64,000 nucleotides of DNA from Buttiauxella sp. A111. Lineage in GTDB: Bacteria > Pseudomonadota > Gammaproteobacteria > Enterobacterales > Enterobacteriaceae. Within the stretch, counting starts at the first letter, position 1; each line of letters begins with the position of its first letter. Location of the stretch: NCBI RefSeq assembly GCF_014189855.1, contig NZ_BJFN01000005.1, forward strand, positions 372,001 through 436,000, written 5' to 3'. The translations under genes and the position numbers were made by a program. Shown here one piece after another: positions 19,484 through 29,869 of this stretch. The notes below the pieces were generated by a model. It was not told the DNA's origin, did not search any database, and worked only from the letters and a program-made list of their open reading frames with translations.

Positions 19484-22036
19484 TTAGAACAACTCGTGGC
19501 TCTCGCCGTTATCAATTATTGTCGTACCCACTTCATGCACTGCCTGCTGCGTAGGTTGAGTGCCTTCAATAAAGTACTCCGGACGACTACTCCCGCCATT
19601 CGCCAATTGCCCTGTATAACGGTCAATATTAACGGTGACGATGCCCGGTGGCGGCGTTAACGGTTCTTCTGGTACACCTTCCAGAACGACTTTCATAAAG
19701 TCATCCCATGCCGGTTGAGCACTCTTCGCCCCACCTTCGTAACCCGAGATTTGATCTTTGATAGCACCTGATGCGGATGTCCGTCCCAGATCACGACGGT
19801 GATCGTCAAAACCAATCCATACGGATGTCACCACACCCGGCCCGTAACCTGAGAACCATGCATCTTTCGAGCTGTTCGTGGTACCGGTTTTGCCGCCAAT
19901 ATCGTTACGCTTCAGGTCACGACCTGCACGCCAGCCGGTGCCTTGCCAGCCGGGTTCGCCATAAATATTGGAGTTAAGCGCGCTTTTTATCAGGAACGCC
20001 AACGGCGTGTTAATGACGTGCGGTGCGTACTCAGGCGGGCTGCTTTGGGCGACCAGTTCGCTATTGGCTTGTTCAAGCTTCGGCATTGGAACGCTGGCGT
20101 TCTGCTGTTCCTGAGACTGCGCGACGTCTTCAACATTCTGATTTTCCAGCACGTTAGACTTCGGCGTTTCGCCGTAAATCACAGGAATATCGCAATCAGG
20201 GCAGGCGATTTTCGGCTTGGCTTCAAAGATCGTGCCGCCAATTTCATTCTCAATTTTTGAGATGTAGTACGGATCAACCAGGAAACCACCGTTGGCCATG
20301 ACGGAATAACCGCGAGCGACCTGCATCGGCGTGAAAGAGGCCGAGCCAAGTGCCAGAGATTCGGTATGCACAATGTTCTGCGCAGGGAAGCCGAAGCGCT
20401 GCAGATACTCTGCTGCGTAGTCAACACCCATAGCTCGCATTGCACGCACCATCACCACGTTCTTCGACTGGCCAAGGCCCTGACGCAATCTGATTGGGCC
20501 TGCATACTCTGGTGGAGAGTTTTTCGGACGCCAGTCGGAACCGGCACCGGCATCCCAGCGAGAAATCGGCACATCGTTCAGCACGCTCGCCAGAGTCAGG
20601 CCTTTATCCATTGCCGCGGTGTAAAGGAACGGTTTGATGTTGGAGCCCACCTGACGCAATGCCTGAGTGGCACGGTTGAATTTGCTCTGATTGAAGTCAA
20701 AACCACCAACCAACGCCACAACGGCACCGTTCTGTGGATTGATAGAAACCAGGGCGGAGTTCACGTCCGGGACTTGCCCAAGCCACCAATTCTCATCAAC
20801 TTTACGAACCCAGATTTGTTGCCCCGCTTGCACCACATCTGTCACTTTACGTGGCGTTGGGCCTTGCGCGGTGTCAGAACGATAAGGGCGCGCCCAACGC
20901 ATTCCATCCATACTGATAGAAACGGCGCTGCCATCAGCCATCAATGCTGTCGCTTCCGCAGGGGTTGCCTGAGTAATTACAGCAGGGAACAGCGGGCCGT
21001 AGACGGGTAGATTCTTTAACGAATCAACAATCTTAGTTTTATCCCACGGGGTTTCACCCACTTTCCACAACACATTCGATGGGCCACGGTAACCGTGACG
21101 CATATCGTAAGCCATGACGTTATTGCGTACGGCTTGTTGAGCGGCTTGCTGAGTTTTACGTGTGATGGTGGTGTAAACCTTATAACCATCTTCGTAGGCT
21201 TTCTCGCCATAACGCGCCACCATATCCTGGCGCACCAACTCAGAAAGGTACGGTGCAGAGAATGCGATTTCTGGCGCGTGATAGTTAGCGTCGATTGGCT
21301 GGTTGCGTGCTTCGTCGTATTGCGCCTGAGAAATGTAGTTTTCGCTCAACATACGCGATAACACGACATTACGACGGGAAGTGGCGCGGTCCATTGAGTA
21401 AAGTGGGTTGAAAGTTGACGGTGCTTTTGGCAACCCGGCAATCACCGCCATTTCGCTTAGTGTCAGCTGATCAATCGACTTACCAAAATAGACCTGGGCT
21501 GCGGCCCCGACACCATAGGCGCGGTAACCGAGATAAATCTTGTTGAGGTATAACTCGAGGATTTCATCTTTAGTCAGCAACTGCTCAATACGAATCGCCA
21601 GGAACACTTCTTTTATCTTGCGCATCAGAGTGCGTTCAGGACTCAAGAAGAAGTTACGTGCCAGCTGTTGCGTGATGGTACTTGCACCTTGAGATGCATG
21701 GCCAGAAAACAGCGCTACGCTTGCGGCACGGAAGATCCCGACAGGATCTACGCCATGGTGTTCGTAGAAGCGGCTGTCTTCGGTCGCAATAAAAGCTTTC
21801 ACCATCACTGGCGGGATTTGATTGAGCGTTACCGGAATACGGCGCTTCTCACCATATTGAGCAATGAGCTCACCATCAGCGCTATAAACCTGCATTGGGA
21901 TCTGGAGCCGCACGTCTTTAAGCGTGGCGACATCAGGCAACTGCGGCTCAATAAATTTGTAGAGCCCGAAGATCGAGCCTGCTCCCAGCAGAATGCAACA
22001 CACTGCAAGGATTAATAAATACTTTACGAACTTCAC
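19484..22036 (-). CDS. mrcA: Penicillin-binding protein 1A
   Basis: Bifunctional peptidoglycan synthase of 850 residues, exactly the E. coli length. A short cytoplasmic tail and membrane anchor (about 5-26) lead to the glycosyltransferase domain with catalytic Glu86 in ATEDSRFYEHHG and QGASTITQQLARN. An OB-like insert precedes the transpeptidase domain with GSNIKPF (active serine), the SxN region and KTGTTNS. It is divergent from hofM. Confidence 0.98.
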   Translation of the reverse strand: MKFVKYLLILAVCCILLGAGSIFGLYKFIEPQLPDVATLKDVRLQIPMQVYSADGELIAQYGEKRRIPVTLNQIPPVMVKAFIATEDSRFYEHHGVDPVGIFRAASVALFSGHASQGASTITQQLARNFFLSPERTLMRKIKEVFLAIRIEQLLTKDEILELYLNKIYLGYRAYGVGAAAQVYFGKSIDQLTLSEMAVIAGLPKAPSTFNPLYSMDRATSRRNVVLSRMLSENYISQAQYDEARNQPIDANYHAPEIAFSAPYLSELVRQDMVARYGEKAYEDGYKVYTTITRKTQQAAQQAVRNNVMAYDMRHGYRGPSNVLWKVGETPWDKTKIVDSLKNLPVYGPLFPAVITQATPAEATALMADGSAVSISMDGMRWARPYRSDTAQGPTPRKVTDVVQAGQQIWVRKVDENWWLGQVPDVNSALVSINPQNGAVVALVGGFDFNQSKFNRATQALRQVGSNIKPFLYTAAMDKGLTLASVLNDVPISRWDAGAGSDWRPKNSPPEYAGPIRLRQGLGQSKNVVMVRAMRAMGVDYAAEYLQRFGFPAQNIVHTESLALGSASFTPMQVARGYSVMANGGFLVDPYYISKIENEIGGTIFEAKPKIACPDCDIPVIYGETPKSNVLENQNVEDVAQSQEQQNASVPMPKLEQANSELVAQSSPPEYAPHVINTPLAFLIKSALNSNIYGEPGWQGTGWRAGRDLKRNDIGGKTGTTNSSKDAWFSGYGPGVVTSVWIGFDDHRRDLGRTSASGAIKDQISGYEGGAKSAQPAWDDFMKVVLEGVPEEPLTPPPGIVTVNIDRYTGQLANGGSSRPEYFIEGTQPTQQAVHEVGTTIIDNGESHELF

Positions 22037-22155
22037 CTTAGATTTCCCATTACGTTTCCATTGGGCAGTTTATAAACAACCGCGCGGTAGTATAAAGGCA
22101 AGCCAGTGGCATTGGTATGGCATTTTCCTCGCACGGCGATAAGGAGACCGTAATC

Positions 22156-22980
22156 ATGATGTTCGCAACCTGGCAAATAGGCCTGGATATTCAACATACA
22201 AGCGTGCGTGCGGTGGCGGTTCAACGCCAACGGCAAGGGTGGCAGCTTCGGCATTGGTGGCAACTTCCCCTGCCTGAAGGAACCTTTCGCGACGGTTTGT
22301 TAATGAATACGGAAGCATTCGCTAACGCTTTGCTGGACTGGCGAAAAGAATTGCCGGTGCGCCATCAATTGCGTGTCTCTTTTCCAACCCAGCGGACATT
22401 GCAACGCCCTATTCCTGCGCCTGACAAACGTCTGGCCGAGTCTGCAAGTGACGCGTATATCGCATCAACAACCGCCCGGCAGCTGCAAATGACACCCGCT
22501 CAATTGTGCTGGGATTATTTAGCGTCACAAGATGTTGCTGACCCGTATTTGATAGTAGCTGCGCGCCAGACAGATGTCGCTGCGTTGATAAAAAGTCTGG
22601 CAGTGGTAAAGCTTTTTCCGGCAACTCTGACCCCTGGCGCGAGTGCATTGCCAGCGCTTACTACGCCCTGTCATTTGGAGAAATGCGAGTATTTGGTGCA
22701 TCGCGAAGAGAATCACTGGTTATGGGCTTCAACCGAAACCACGCCACGTTGGGGATGGGCTGATACCCATGTCGTACCCACGATTAGCGATTTATGCCAG
22801 CAACTTAAAACCGAGCCGGGGAAGGTGGCGCTGAGTTTCGCGCAACCCGAGTCACAGCCGGTGGGGTTTTTGCCATTGGATGCGTGGTCCGCACTTTCAC
22901 GCTTGCAACCGCCGCTGCCGCGTCATGGTGGAGTGTTTACGGTTGCGATAGGACTGGCCATTGGCAGGGTGTCCCGATGA
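22156..22980 (+). CDS. hofM: HofM, PilM-like DNA utilisation protein
   Basis: 274-residue homologue of PilM/ComA, the actin-fold cytoplasmic partner of type IV pilus assembly; in E. coli hofMNOPQ are needed to use DNA as a nutrient. The N-terminus (WQIGLDIQHTSVRAVAVQR) and the late GGVFTVAIGLAIG resemble E. coli HofM. The start at 22156 has AAGGAG nine bases upstream; ATG at 22159 is a close alternative. It overlaps hofN by four bases (ATGA). The sequence is much less conserved than its neighbours, as usual for this operon. Confidence 0.85.
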   Translation: MMFATWQIGLDIQHTSVRAVAVQRQRQGWQLRHWWQLPLPEGTFRDGLLMNTEAFANALLDWRKELPVRHQLRVSFPTQRTLQRPIPAPDKRLAESASDAYIASTTARQLQMTPAQLCWDYLASQDVADPYLIVAARQTDVAALIKSLAVVKLFPATLTPGASALPALTTPCHLEKCEYLVHREENHWLWASTETTPRWGWADTHVVPTISDLCQQLKTEPGKVALSFAQPESQPVGFLPLDAWSALSRLQPPLPRHGGVFTVAIGLAIGRVSR

Positions 22981-23531
22981 GCGCGCTGATTAATTTGTTG
23001 CCATGGCGCCAGACGCTGCGCCAGCAGAAGGTGCACCGTTGGAGTGTTTTGCTTGCTCTGGTTTTAATACTCGTGCCCCTCATCGCTTTTGCCGGGCGGC
23101 AGTTATCGGCATGGAAAGTCAGTCAGCACCAGACTCAAAGTGAATACCTGGCAAATACGCTCCCTGCATTACAGGCCCTTTATCAGCAACGGCTGGGGTT
23201 CGAAGAGCAGCAAAGAAAACTCCTGCATTTGCAGCAAATTCGTAATGCGCAGCAACGGGCTGTGCAGGTTTGGGAGCGGCGATTGGTTCGGCTGGCAGAG
23301 GGGTTGCCTGCCGGTTCCTGGCTGTCTTCACTGACCCTGCAAAATGGGCGGTTTGAGCTCAAGGGGCATGCAACGGATCTGGATGATATGCACAGGCTGG
23401 AAAAGATGCTCGCACAGCTTGACGGTGTTGCTGCCGTTCAGGCAGGCGCGGTTCAGCATGAAGCACAAGGTGGATACGGCTTCGGTGTCACACTCATGCT
23501 TTCAGAGGTGGAAAATGCACGGGTTCATTGA
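22977..23531 (+). CDS. hofN: HofN, PilN-like membrane protein
   Basis: 184 residues with the PilN-type N-terminus INLLPWRQ, one membrane helix at about 22-42 and a periplasmic coiled coil followed by a small ferredoxin-like domain. It is expected to pair with HofO and HofM in the inner-membrane platform of a type IV pilus-like DNA uptake machine. The start at 22977 overlaps the hofM stop. Confidence 0.85.
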   Translation: MSALINLLPWRQTLRQQKVHRWSVLLALVLILVPLIAFAGRQLSAWKVSQHQTQSEYLANTLPALQALYQQRLGFEEQQRKLLHLQQIRNAQQRAVQVWERRLVRLAEGLPAGSWLSSLTLQNGRFELKGHATDLDDMHRLEKMLAQLDGVAAVQAGAVQHEAQGGYGFGVTLMLSEVENARVH

Positions 23532-23982
23532 GCGCTGGCTAAGTGGGGCGCGTTGGATACGCATTGCAACGTTTACCTGCATAACAAGCATGGCGACGCT
23601 TGCTGCTGGGTTGTTTCTGATACTGCCGCAGAACTCTCAGATTCAACAGCTGCAAGCGCACTGCGAGCAAATGAGTCAACAGCTGGCGCGGTTAAGACAC
23701 AAAATCCAGCAGTTGGCTGCACTCGAACAACCTGTTTCGCCATTGAAGGCACCGCTGTTTTCCGTGACGGACTTTGTCAGTCAAGCGGGAGGGCAGCTAG
23801 TGAAGTGGCAGCCTGACGATAAAGGCGCAGTGCTGAACATGCTGGTTCCATGGGAGAAACTACCGGGATTATTCATACGGCTTGCCGAATATCGTGTTGT
23901 GGCAAACCACTCGTTCACCATCACGGCGCAAGGGGAGTTACTCAGTCTGGTGATGACTATGGAGTTCGCTGATGAACCGTAG
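23515..23982 (+). CDS. hofO: HofO, PilO-like membrane protein
   Basis: 155 residues with a short cytoplasmic tail, one membrane helix (about 18-38), a coiled coil and a small periplasmic domain, the architecture of PilO. The ATG at 23515 lies inside the end of hofN (17-base overlap), consistent with coupled translation. Identified mainly by position between hofN and hofP plus architecture, since sequence conservation is low. Confidence 0.8.
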   Translation: MHGFIERWLSGARWIRIATFTCITSMATLAAGLFLILPQNSQIQQLQAHCEQMSQQLARLRHKIQQLAALEQPVSPLKAPLFSVTDFVSQAGGQLVKWQPDDKGAVLNMLVPWEKLPGLFIRLAEYRVVANHSFTITAQGELLSLVMTMEFADEP

Positions 23983-24358
23983 CATTGGTGGGTTGGTCTT
24001 TCTGGTGATCTCCTCAGCGTGGGCGATACCGCCAAACCCGTTTCTGCCACATATTTCGCCTTGTGAAAGCCTGTCTGCCCAACTTGGGCGTTGGACGTTA
24101 AAGGGCGTTATCAATTCAACTGAGACCAGTACGGCTTTGATGCTCGACCCTCAAGGTGTATGGCGGCGTATTAAGCCAGATAGCGTGCTCTTTAAAGGCG
24201 CGCAGATTGAAAGTGTGGGCAAAGGAGCTGTGGTCGCAAAACTTGACCCCGGCTGCCCACTCTCTTCTTACCGCTGGGAAATAAAAGGAAAAACACATGC
24301 AATGGATGAGGGGATTACTTTTGATACTGGTGCTGCCGTTCGCAAGCCAGGCCGATAA
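23972..24358 (+). CDS. hofP: HofP, PilP-like periplasmic protein
   Basis: 128 residues with a hydrophobic N-terminal signal (about 1-18) and the short beta-rich region typical of PilP, which links the inner-membrane platform to the secretin. NPFLP after the signal is a PilP/HofP hallmark. It overlaps hofO by 11 bases and hofQ by 62 bases. Placement in the operon is the strongest evidence. Confidence 0.8.
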   Translation: MNRSIGGLVFLVISSAWAIPPNPFLPHISPCESLSAQLGRWTLKGVINSTETSTALMLDPQGVWRRIKPDSVLFKGAQIESVGKGAVVAKLDPGCPLSSYRWEIKGKTHAMDEGITFDTGAAVRKPGR

Positions 24359-25544
24359 AGGTATTTCGCTGGTGCTTGATGGCGCACCAATAACCCAGGT
24401 GTTGCAGGCGCTGGCTGAAGCTCGACGAGTTAACCTGCTGATTGCACCTGGCGTTGAAGGTGTGCTGTCGCTCAACTTAGTAAACGTACCGTGGAAGCAG
24501 GCATTTCAACTGGTACTCAACAGCGCTGAGCTCAGCCAGCAGCAGGACGGGAATGTTATACAGATTCAGCCTAAGGCTCGCCTCCGGGAGCAGCAAGCGT
24601 TAGCGATGGAACAGCGCAAACAACTCACACTCAACCAACCGATGTTGCAGCAAGTATTTGCTCCTCATTATGCTGATGTAGAAGAGTTAGCCGCTGCGCT
24701 GAAATCGGCGGGAACTAAACTGACAAGCGCCCAGGGCTATGCCACGGTAGATAAACGAACTAACAGGCTGATTGTGCATGACAATAAAGATGTCTTGAAA
24801 CAGATTGCTGCCTGGGTTGCCGAAATGGATTTACCGATTGGGCAGGTAGAGATTGAAGCCCATATTGTGACCATCAACCAGGATAAGCTGCGTGAGCTGG
24901 GTGTGAAATGGTCTGCTGCGGAGCAAACTGGTGAAAATAAGCTCCATCGACCCACCGGAGTTTCGGCAGATGTTTCTGTTGGCAGTGCGACAGCAAAAGT
25001 GGGTTTTAACATTGCTCGTATCGATGGAAGGCTGCTGGAACTGGAGCTATCCGCTCTGGAACAGCAGCAACAACTGGAGATTATTGCGAGTCCTCGCCTG
25101 ATGGCGGCGCATCAGCAGCCCGCCAGTATTAAACAAGGTACTGAAATTCCTTATCAGGTATCTAGCGGTGAGAGCGGGGCGACCTCAATCGAATTTAAAG
25201 AGGCGGTTTTGGGGATGGAAGTCACGCCAACTATTCAGCCGCATGGCAACATTCGTTTAAAACTGCGTATTAGCCAAAATATGCCGGGTCGAAGTATTCA
25301 GCAGACTGATGGTGAGGTATTGGCAATAGACAAACAGGAGATAGAAACGGTTGTAGCGGTGAAAAACGGTGAAACCCTGGCTCTTGGCGGGATTTTCCAG
25401 CAGCACAATAAAGACAGCAGTGATAGCGTCCCTCTGCTGGGCTCCATCCCACTAGTGGGGAGTCTGTTTCGCCATGATGCTAAAGACCACCAACGCCGAG
25501 AGTTGGTGGTCTTTATTACACCGCGACTTATCCCTGTTCCGTAG
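24297..25544 (+). CDS. hofQ: HofQ, DNA uptake outer-membrane secretin
   Basis: 415-residue secretin homologous to ComE/PilQ. A signal peptide spans about 1-18. N-terminal secretin/TonB short N domains follow (VLQALAEARRVNLLIAPGVEG, then VDKRTNRLIVHD). The C-terminal secretin barrel has the PRLMAAHQQPASIKQGTEIP and VPLLGSIPLVGSLFRH signatures. It would form the outer-membrane pore through which DNA enters. Last gene of the hof operon, 318 bases before aroK; in E. coli the gene also sits next to aroK. Confidence 0.93.
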   Translation: MQWMRGLLLILVLPFASQADKGISLVLDGAPITQVLQALAEARRVNLLIAPGVEGVLSLNLVNVPWKQAFQLVLNSAELSQQQDGNVIQIQPKARLREQQALAMEQRKQLTLNQPMLQQVFAPHYADVEELAAALKSAGTKLTSAQGYATVDKRTNRLIVHDNKDVLKQIAAWVAEMDLPIGQVEIEAHIVTINQDKLRELGVKWSAAEQTGENKLHRPTGVSADVSVGSATAKVGFNIARIDGRLLELELSALEQQQQLEIIASPRLMAAHQQPASIKQGTEIPYQVSSGESGATSIEFKEAVLGMEVTPTIQPHGNIRLKLRISQNMPGRSIQQTDGEVLAIDKQEIETVVAVKNGETLALGGIFQQHNKDSSDSVPLLGSIPLVGSLFRHDAKDHQRRELVVFITPRLIPVP

Positions 25545-25862
25545 TGTTTTCTTGCATCATCGTGGAGTTTTTCTTTGAAACGACGCCCAGGTGTTTGACG
25601 GCAGAGAGGAATTAGCTTACAAGGTGTACCGTTTCGAGAGGCTGGTTGCTCAAGACTGTGACAGATAACCCTGATTTATGTATTTTCTTCTTCATGAGAA
25701 CGCTGGGGAATATAATCGGTTGCCAAACTACCTTGAGTATTGAGATAATTTTCAGTCTGACTCTCGCACTATCGCTTATGAGGTTTCAGTTCATGTCCCG
25801 CTGCACCTGGTTGTAACAGGGCGGGTTTATCATCAACGAATTGTCTTAGTAGTACCGAAAAA
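25545..25862 (+). promoter_or_regulatory. aroK leader region with candidate promoter
   Basis: 318 bases without a gene. TTGCCA (25720-25725), an 18-base spacer and GATAAT (25744-25749) form a reasonable sigma-70 promoter, placing the start near 25757 and leaving a leader of about 105 bases before aroK. A second TATAAT at 25711-25716 lacks a good -35. A small CCCGC/GCGGG pairing lies near 25798-25827. No riboswitch signature was recognised. Confidence 0.4.
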
Positions 25863-26384
25863 ATGGCAGAGAAACGCAATATCTTTCTGGTTGGGCCTAT
25901 GGGTGCCGGCAAAAGCACTATTGGGCGTCAGTTAGCTCAGCAACTCAATATGGAATTTTTCGATTCTGATCAAGAGATTGAGAAACGTACCGGAGCTGAT
26001 GTGGGCTGGGTATTCGACGTTGAAGGCGAAGACGGCTTCCGCGATCGCGAAGAAAAAATCATCAACGAACTCACTGAAAAACAGGGCATCGTGCTGGCAA
26101 CTGGCGGTGGTTCTGTGAAGTCTCGTGAGACCCGTAACCGTCTCTCCGCCCGTGGAGTTGTGGTGTATCTTGAAACCACAATCGAAAAACAGCTTGCTCG
26201 TACTCAGCGTGATAAAAAGCGCCCACTGCTGCAAGTTGAGACTCCACCGCGTGAAGTTCTTGAAGCATTAGCTCAAGAACGCAATCCTCTTTATGAAGAG
26301 ATTGCTGATGTGACGATTCGCACCGACGACCAAAGTGCCAAAGTGGTTGCTAACCAGATTATTCATATGTTGGAAAGCAACTGA
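25863..26384 (+). CDS. aroK: Shikimate kinase I
   Basis: Phosphorylates shikimate with ATP in the common aromatic amino acid pathway. 173 residues with the P-loop [11 protein letters not shown] near 11-21, the shikimate-binding [11 protein letters not shown] and FRDREEK, and the GGGSV motif. It is followed 60 bases later by aroB in the long aroKB-damX-dam-rpe-gph-trpS unit. Confidence 0.98.
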   Translation: MAEKRNIFLVGPMGAGKSTIGRQLAQQLNMEFFDSDQEIEKRTGADVGWVFDVEGEDGFRDREEKIINELTEKQGIVLATGGGSVKSRETRNRLSARGVVVYLETTIEKQLARTQRDKKRPLLQVETPPREVLEALAQERNPLYEEIADVTIRTDDQSAKVVANQIIHMLESN

Positions 26385-26444
26385 TTCTGGCTTAATCGAA
26401 AAAAACGCCTGCGGGCTAAGCAACATCAAGGTGGACTTCGCGTT

Positions 26445-27533
26445 ATGGAGAGGTTAACAGTCACTCTCGGGGAACGTAGTTACCCTATCACCATTGCTGC
26501 TGGGTTATTTAGTGACTCGGCATCTTTTGGGCCGTTGAAAGCTGGCGACCAAACGATGCTGGTGACCAATGAAACCCTGGCGCCGCTCTACCTGGATAAG
26601 GTGCGTGGCGTGCTTGAGCAAGCGGGCGTTAAAGTCGATTCCGTCATCCTTCCGGATGGCGAACAATTTAAAAGCCTCGCAGTATTAGACACTGTCTTTA
26701 CCGCGTTGCTTGAAAAGCCACACGGTCGTGACACGACACTCATCGCCCTTGGTGGCGGTGTCGTTGGTGACCTGACTGGCTTTGCTGCTGCGAGCTATCA
26801 ACGTGGCGTGCGTTTTATTCAAGTTCCGACCACATTGCTTTCGCAAGTGGACTCTTCTGTTGGCGGAAAAACAGCCGTTAACCATCCTCTCGGTAAAAAT
26901 ATGATTGGTGCGTTCTACCAGCCGGCTTCGGTTGTGGTGGATCTCGACTGTCTGAATACTTTACCGGCGCGGGAGTTAGCATCTGGCCTGGCAGAAGTGA
27001 TTAAGTACGGAATTATTCTCGACGGTGAATTCTTTGATTGGCTTGAAGAAAACCTGGACGCATTGCTTGCGCTTGATGGCAAAGCTTTGGCCTGGTGTAT
27101 TCGTCGTTGTTGTGAGCTGAAAGCAGAAGTTGTTGCCGCTGACGAGCGCGAAAGCGGCTTACGTGCTTTACTGAATTTGGGTCACACCTTTGGTCACGCT
27201 ATAGAAGCTGAAATGGGCTATGGCAACTGGCTGCATGGTGAAGCTGTTGCTGCAGGTATGGTAATGGCGGCGCGTACGGCACAGCGTCTTGGTAACTTCA
27301 GTGAAGCCGATGTTCAGCGAATCATCAAGCTGCTGCAACGTGCTGGGCTGCCAGTTACTGGGCCGAAAGAAATGTCAGCAGACGCGTATATGCCCCACAT
27401 GATGCGTGACAAGAAAGTGTTGGCTGGTGATTTGCGTTTAGTGCTGCCACTGGCTATCGGGAAGAGTGAAGTGCGTGGCGGAGTGCCACACGATGTCGTT
27501 TTGTCCGCCATTGCTGACTGTCAGCAGGCTTAA
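26445..27533 (+). CDS. aroB: 3-dehydroquinate synthase
   Basis: NAD- and zinc-dependent enzyme converting DAHP to 3-dehydroquinate, the second step of the shikimate pathway. 362 residues with the glycine-rich NAD region ([14 protein letters not shown]), [19 protein letters not shown], and the zinc ligands Glu in AEVIKYGI and His in [11 protein letters not shown] and WLHGEAVA. It is cotranscribed with aroK and followed 97 bases later by damX. Confidence 0.98.
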   Translation: MERLTVTLGERSYPITIAAGLFSDSASFGPLKAGDQTMLVTNETLAPLYLDKVRGVLEQAGVKVDSVILPDGEQFKSLAVLDTVFTALLEKPHGRDTTLIALGGGVVGDLTGFAAASYQRGVRFIQVPTTLLSQVDSSVGGKTAVNHPLGKNMIGAFYQPASVVVDLDCLNTLPARELASGLAEVIKYGIILDGEFFDWLEENLDALLALDGKALAWCIRRCCELKAEVVAADERESGLRALLNLGHTFGHAIEAEMGYGNWLHGEAVAAGMVMAARTAQRLGNFSEADVQRIIKLLQRAGLPVTGPKEMSADAYMPHMMRDKKVLAGDLRLVLPLAIGKSEVRGGVPHDVVLSAIADCQQA

Positions 27534-27630
27534 TTATTAGAAATTTCGGTCGCTGCAGTCAGGCGATTTTTAACTTCGGGTGATGTGCTGAGTACGAATC
27601 GCTGGCATAAGCCTTTTAGTGGGGTGTTAA

Positions 27631-28941
27631 ATGGATGAGTTTAAACCGGAAGATGAGCTGAAACCCGATCCCAGCGATCGTCGTTCAGGTCGTACCCGTA
27701 GAGCTGATGAGCGCGAGAGTGAGCCACAAATCAATGTCGATGATGTTGAATTAGATGCCGACGAGCCTCGTCCAGCGCGTTCCCGCCGTACTCGTGATGA
27801 AGAAGAGTATGAAAGCGAAGATGATCTTCAAGTTGATGCTGAAGAACGTCGCCCGGCGCGTGCTCGTAAAAAATCCGCTAAACAGAAAGTTCCGGTATCT
27901 CGCCAGCATCTGATGATGGGCATTGGTGTTCTAGTGCTGCTGCTATTAATCATTGGAATTGGCTCGGCGCTGAAAGCCCCTTCGACGACTGAAACTGCAG
28001 ATCAGACACCTGGTGCTGAGAAAAACATCGATTTGTCTGGCGCTGCGGGCAACACCGCCGATCAGGCTAATGGTTCGACAACTGCGGCCAATCAGACAGA
28101 AAATGCCGCGAACCCACAAGAAGTGACTCTTCCTGCAATTTCTTCAACCCCTACTGACGCGCAAACTCAGCCTGTACCTCAGGGCCAGCAGCGTGTTGAA
28201 GTTCCGGGTGATCTGAATAATGCACTGACTCAACAATCGGGTCAGATTGATAATGTCGTGAGCAATTCAACGTTGCCAACAGCGCCAGCTACAGTTGCGG
28301 CGGTTGCGGGTAGCAATAGCTCAACTACCGCTCCACGCCCGGTCGCGAAATCTGAACCAGCGAAGCAAGCGGCACCACGTCAAGAACGTAAAACTGCTGT
28401 GATTGAGCCGCAACACAAAGCTCAACCGGCTAAGCAACAGCCGGTCGCGAAAAGCACAGTAGTCGCTGAACCAAAACCTGTGGTGATTGCGAAACGTAGC
28501 GAAGCAGTGACGGCTCCAGCACCAACGGCGACCGCGCCAGCTAAAGCACCGGTTACCGCAACTACTCCAAAAGCCACAGCCACTGAGACAGCAACGTCTT
28601 CAGCACCGAAAGCCACGACAGCAGCCCCTGTGACTGCGGCTACTGGCGCGGTAGCGGGTGATGCTGGTGCAATCAAAGGCGCTCCTGGTAGCCATTACAC
28701 TTTACAGCTCAGCTCATCTTCTAACTCAGCAAACTTGAATGCCTGGGCGAAGAAAGAGAATCTGCAACATTATATGGTCTACCAGACAGTACGAAATGGT
28801 CAGCCATGGTATGTGTTGGTTAGCGGTATCTACGCCAGCAAAGATGAGGCGAAACGTGCTGTTGCAACATTGCCAGCTGATGTGCAGGCCAAGAACCCAT
28901 GGGCAAAACCTATCCATCAGGTTCAGTCTGATCTGAAGTGA
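27631..28941 (+). CDS. damX: Cell division protein DamX
   Basis: Septal-ring inner-membrane protein, 436 residues. An acidic/Arg-rich cytoplasmic part (1-92) is followed by one membrane helix (about 94-114), a long low-complexity periplasmic linker rich in Ala, Thr, Pro and Lys (about 115-350), and a C-terminal SPOR domain (about 352-432) that binds denuded septal peptidoglycan. The linker repeats short Ala-Thr-Pro motifs. It precedes dam by 64 bases. Confidence 0.95.
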   Translation: MDEFKPEDELKPDPSDRRSGRTRRADERESEPQINVDDVELDADEPRPARSRRTRDEEEYESEDDLQVDAEERRPARARKKSAKQKVPVSRQHLMMGIGVLVLLLLIIGIGSALKAPSTTETADQTPGAEKNIDLSGAAGNTADQANGSTTAANQTENAANPQEVTLPAISSTPTDAQTQPVPQGQQRVEVPGDLNNALTQQSGQIDNVVSNSTLPTAPATVAAVAGSNSSTTAPRPVAKSEPAKQAAPRQERKTAVIEPQHKAQPAKQQPVAKSTVVAEPKPVVIAKRSEAVTAPAPTATAPAKAPVTATTPKATATETATSSAPKATTAAPVTAATGAVAGDAGAIKGAPGSHYTLQLSSSSNSANLNAWAKKENLQHYMVYQTVRNGQPWYVLVSGIYASKDEAKRAVATLPADVQAKNPWAKPIHQVQSDLK

Positions 28942-29005
28942 TGAACAAGCGCAGCCGCTGTTGGAACCTTTCCACAGCTGGAAAAGGTGTAAATAGTTAG
29001 GCAGC

Positions 29006-29824
29006 ATGAAAAAAAATCGCGCTTTTCTGAAATGGGCAGGGGGTAAATACCCCCTGCTCGAAGACATTAAAAAGTATCTGCCGAAAGGTGATTGTTTGAT
29101 TGAGCCGTTTGTCGGTGCCGGCTCAGTTTTTCTGAATACTGATTACTCCCGTTATATCCTCGCAGATATTAATAGCGATCTGATTAACCTATACAACATC
29201 GTTAAAACCCGCACGGATGAGTACGTTGAGGAGTCTCGAAAACTCTTTACCGCTGCACAAAACGACGAACAAGCGTTCTATCTCAATCGAACTGAATTTA
29301 ATCTGTGCAAAGATGAGTTCCGTCGTGCTTTGCTGTTTTTATATCTGAACCGCCATTGTTACAACGGCCTTTGTCGTTATAACCTACGTGGTGAATTCAA
29401 TGTCCCGTTCGGCCGCTACATCAAACCCTACTTCCCGGAAGAAGAGTTGTATCATTTTGCCGAACGAGCACAAAACGCGACATTCCTGTGCCAGTCGTAT
29501 GACGTCAGCATGGCGAATGTAACCGCGGGTTCTGTTGTCTATTGCGACCCGCCGTACGCGCCATTGTCTGCTACTGCTAACTTTACGGCGTATCACACTG
29601 ATAGCTTTAATATGGTGCAGCAGCAACACCTGGCGCAGTTAGCGGAAAATTTGCAAGGAAATCACATCCCGGTTCTGATTTCTAACCATGATACAGAGCT
29701 CACCCGGTTGTGGTATCAGCAAGCCAAACTGCACGTGGTACAAGTGCGACGCAGTATTAGCCGGAATGGCGGAAAACGTAACAAGGTGGACGAACTGCTA
29801 GCGCTGTATAAAGTCGGTGCCTAA
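29006..29824 (+). CDS. dam: DNA adenine methyltransferase Dam
   Basis: Methylates adenine in GATC, marking parental DNA for mismatch repair and controlling replication initiation and phase-variable genes. 272 residues (E. coli 278). The S-adenosylmethionine motif FLKWAGGKYPLL and EPFVGAGSVF lie near the N-terminus, the catalytic DPPY at 181-184 and a DNA-contact region near 115-140. Spacing to rpe is 45 bases. Confidence 0.98.
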   Translation: MKKNRAFLKWAGGKYPLLEDIKKYLPKGDCLIEPFVGAGSVFLNTDYSRYILADINSDLINLYNIVKTRTDEYVEESRKLFTAAQNDEQAFYLNRTEFNLCKDEFRRALLFLYLNRHCYNGLCRYNLRGEFNVPFGRYIKPYFPEEELYHFAERAQNATFLCQSYDVSMANVTAGSVVYCDPPYAPLSATANFTAYHTDSFNMVQQQHLAQLAENLQGNHIPVLISNHDTELTRLWYQQAKLHVVQVRRSISRNGGKRNKVDELLALYKVGA

Positions 29825-29869
29825 GCTGTTTCGCCCGCAGACGTTAATGATTTGCTACTGGAGAAGCGG

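Noticed and set aside
25545-25862. A riboswitch or leader peptide ahead of aroK
   Set aside because: No aromatic-residue-rich leader frame, no known aptamer motif and no attenuator hairpin with a U run were found.
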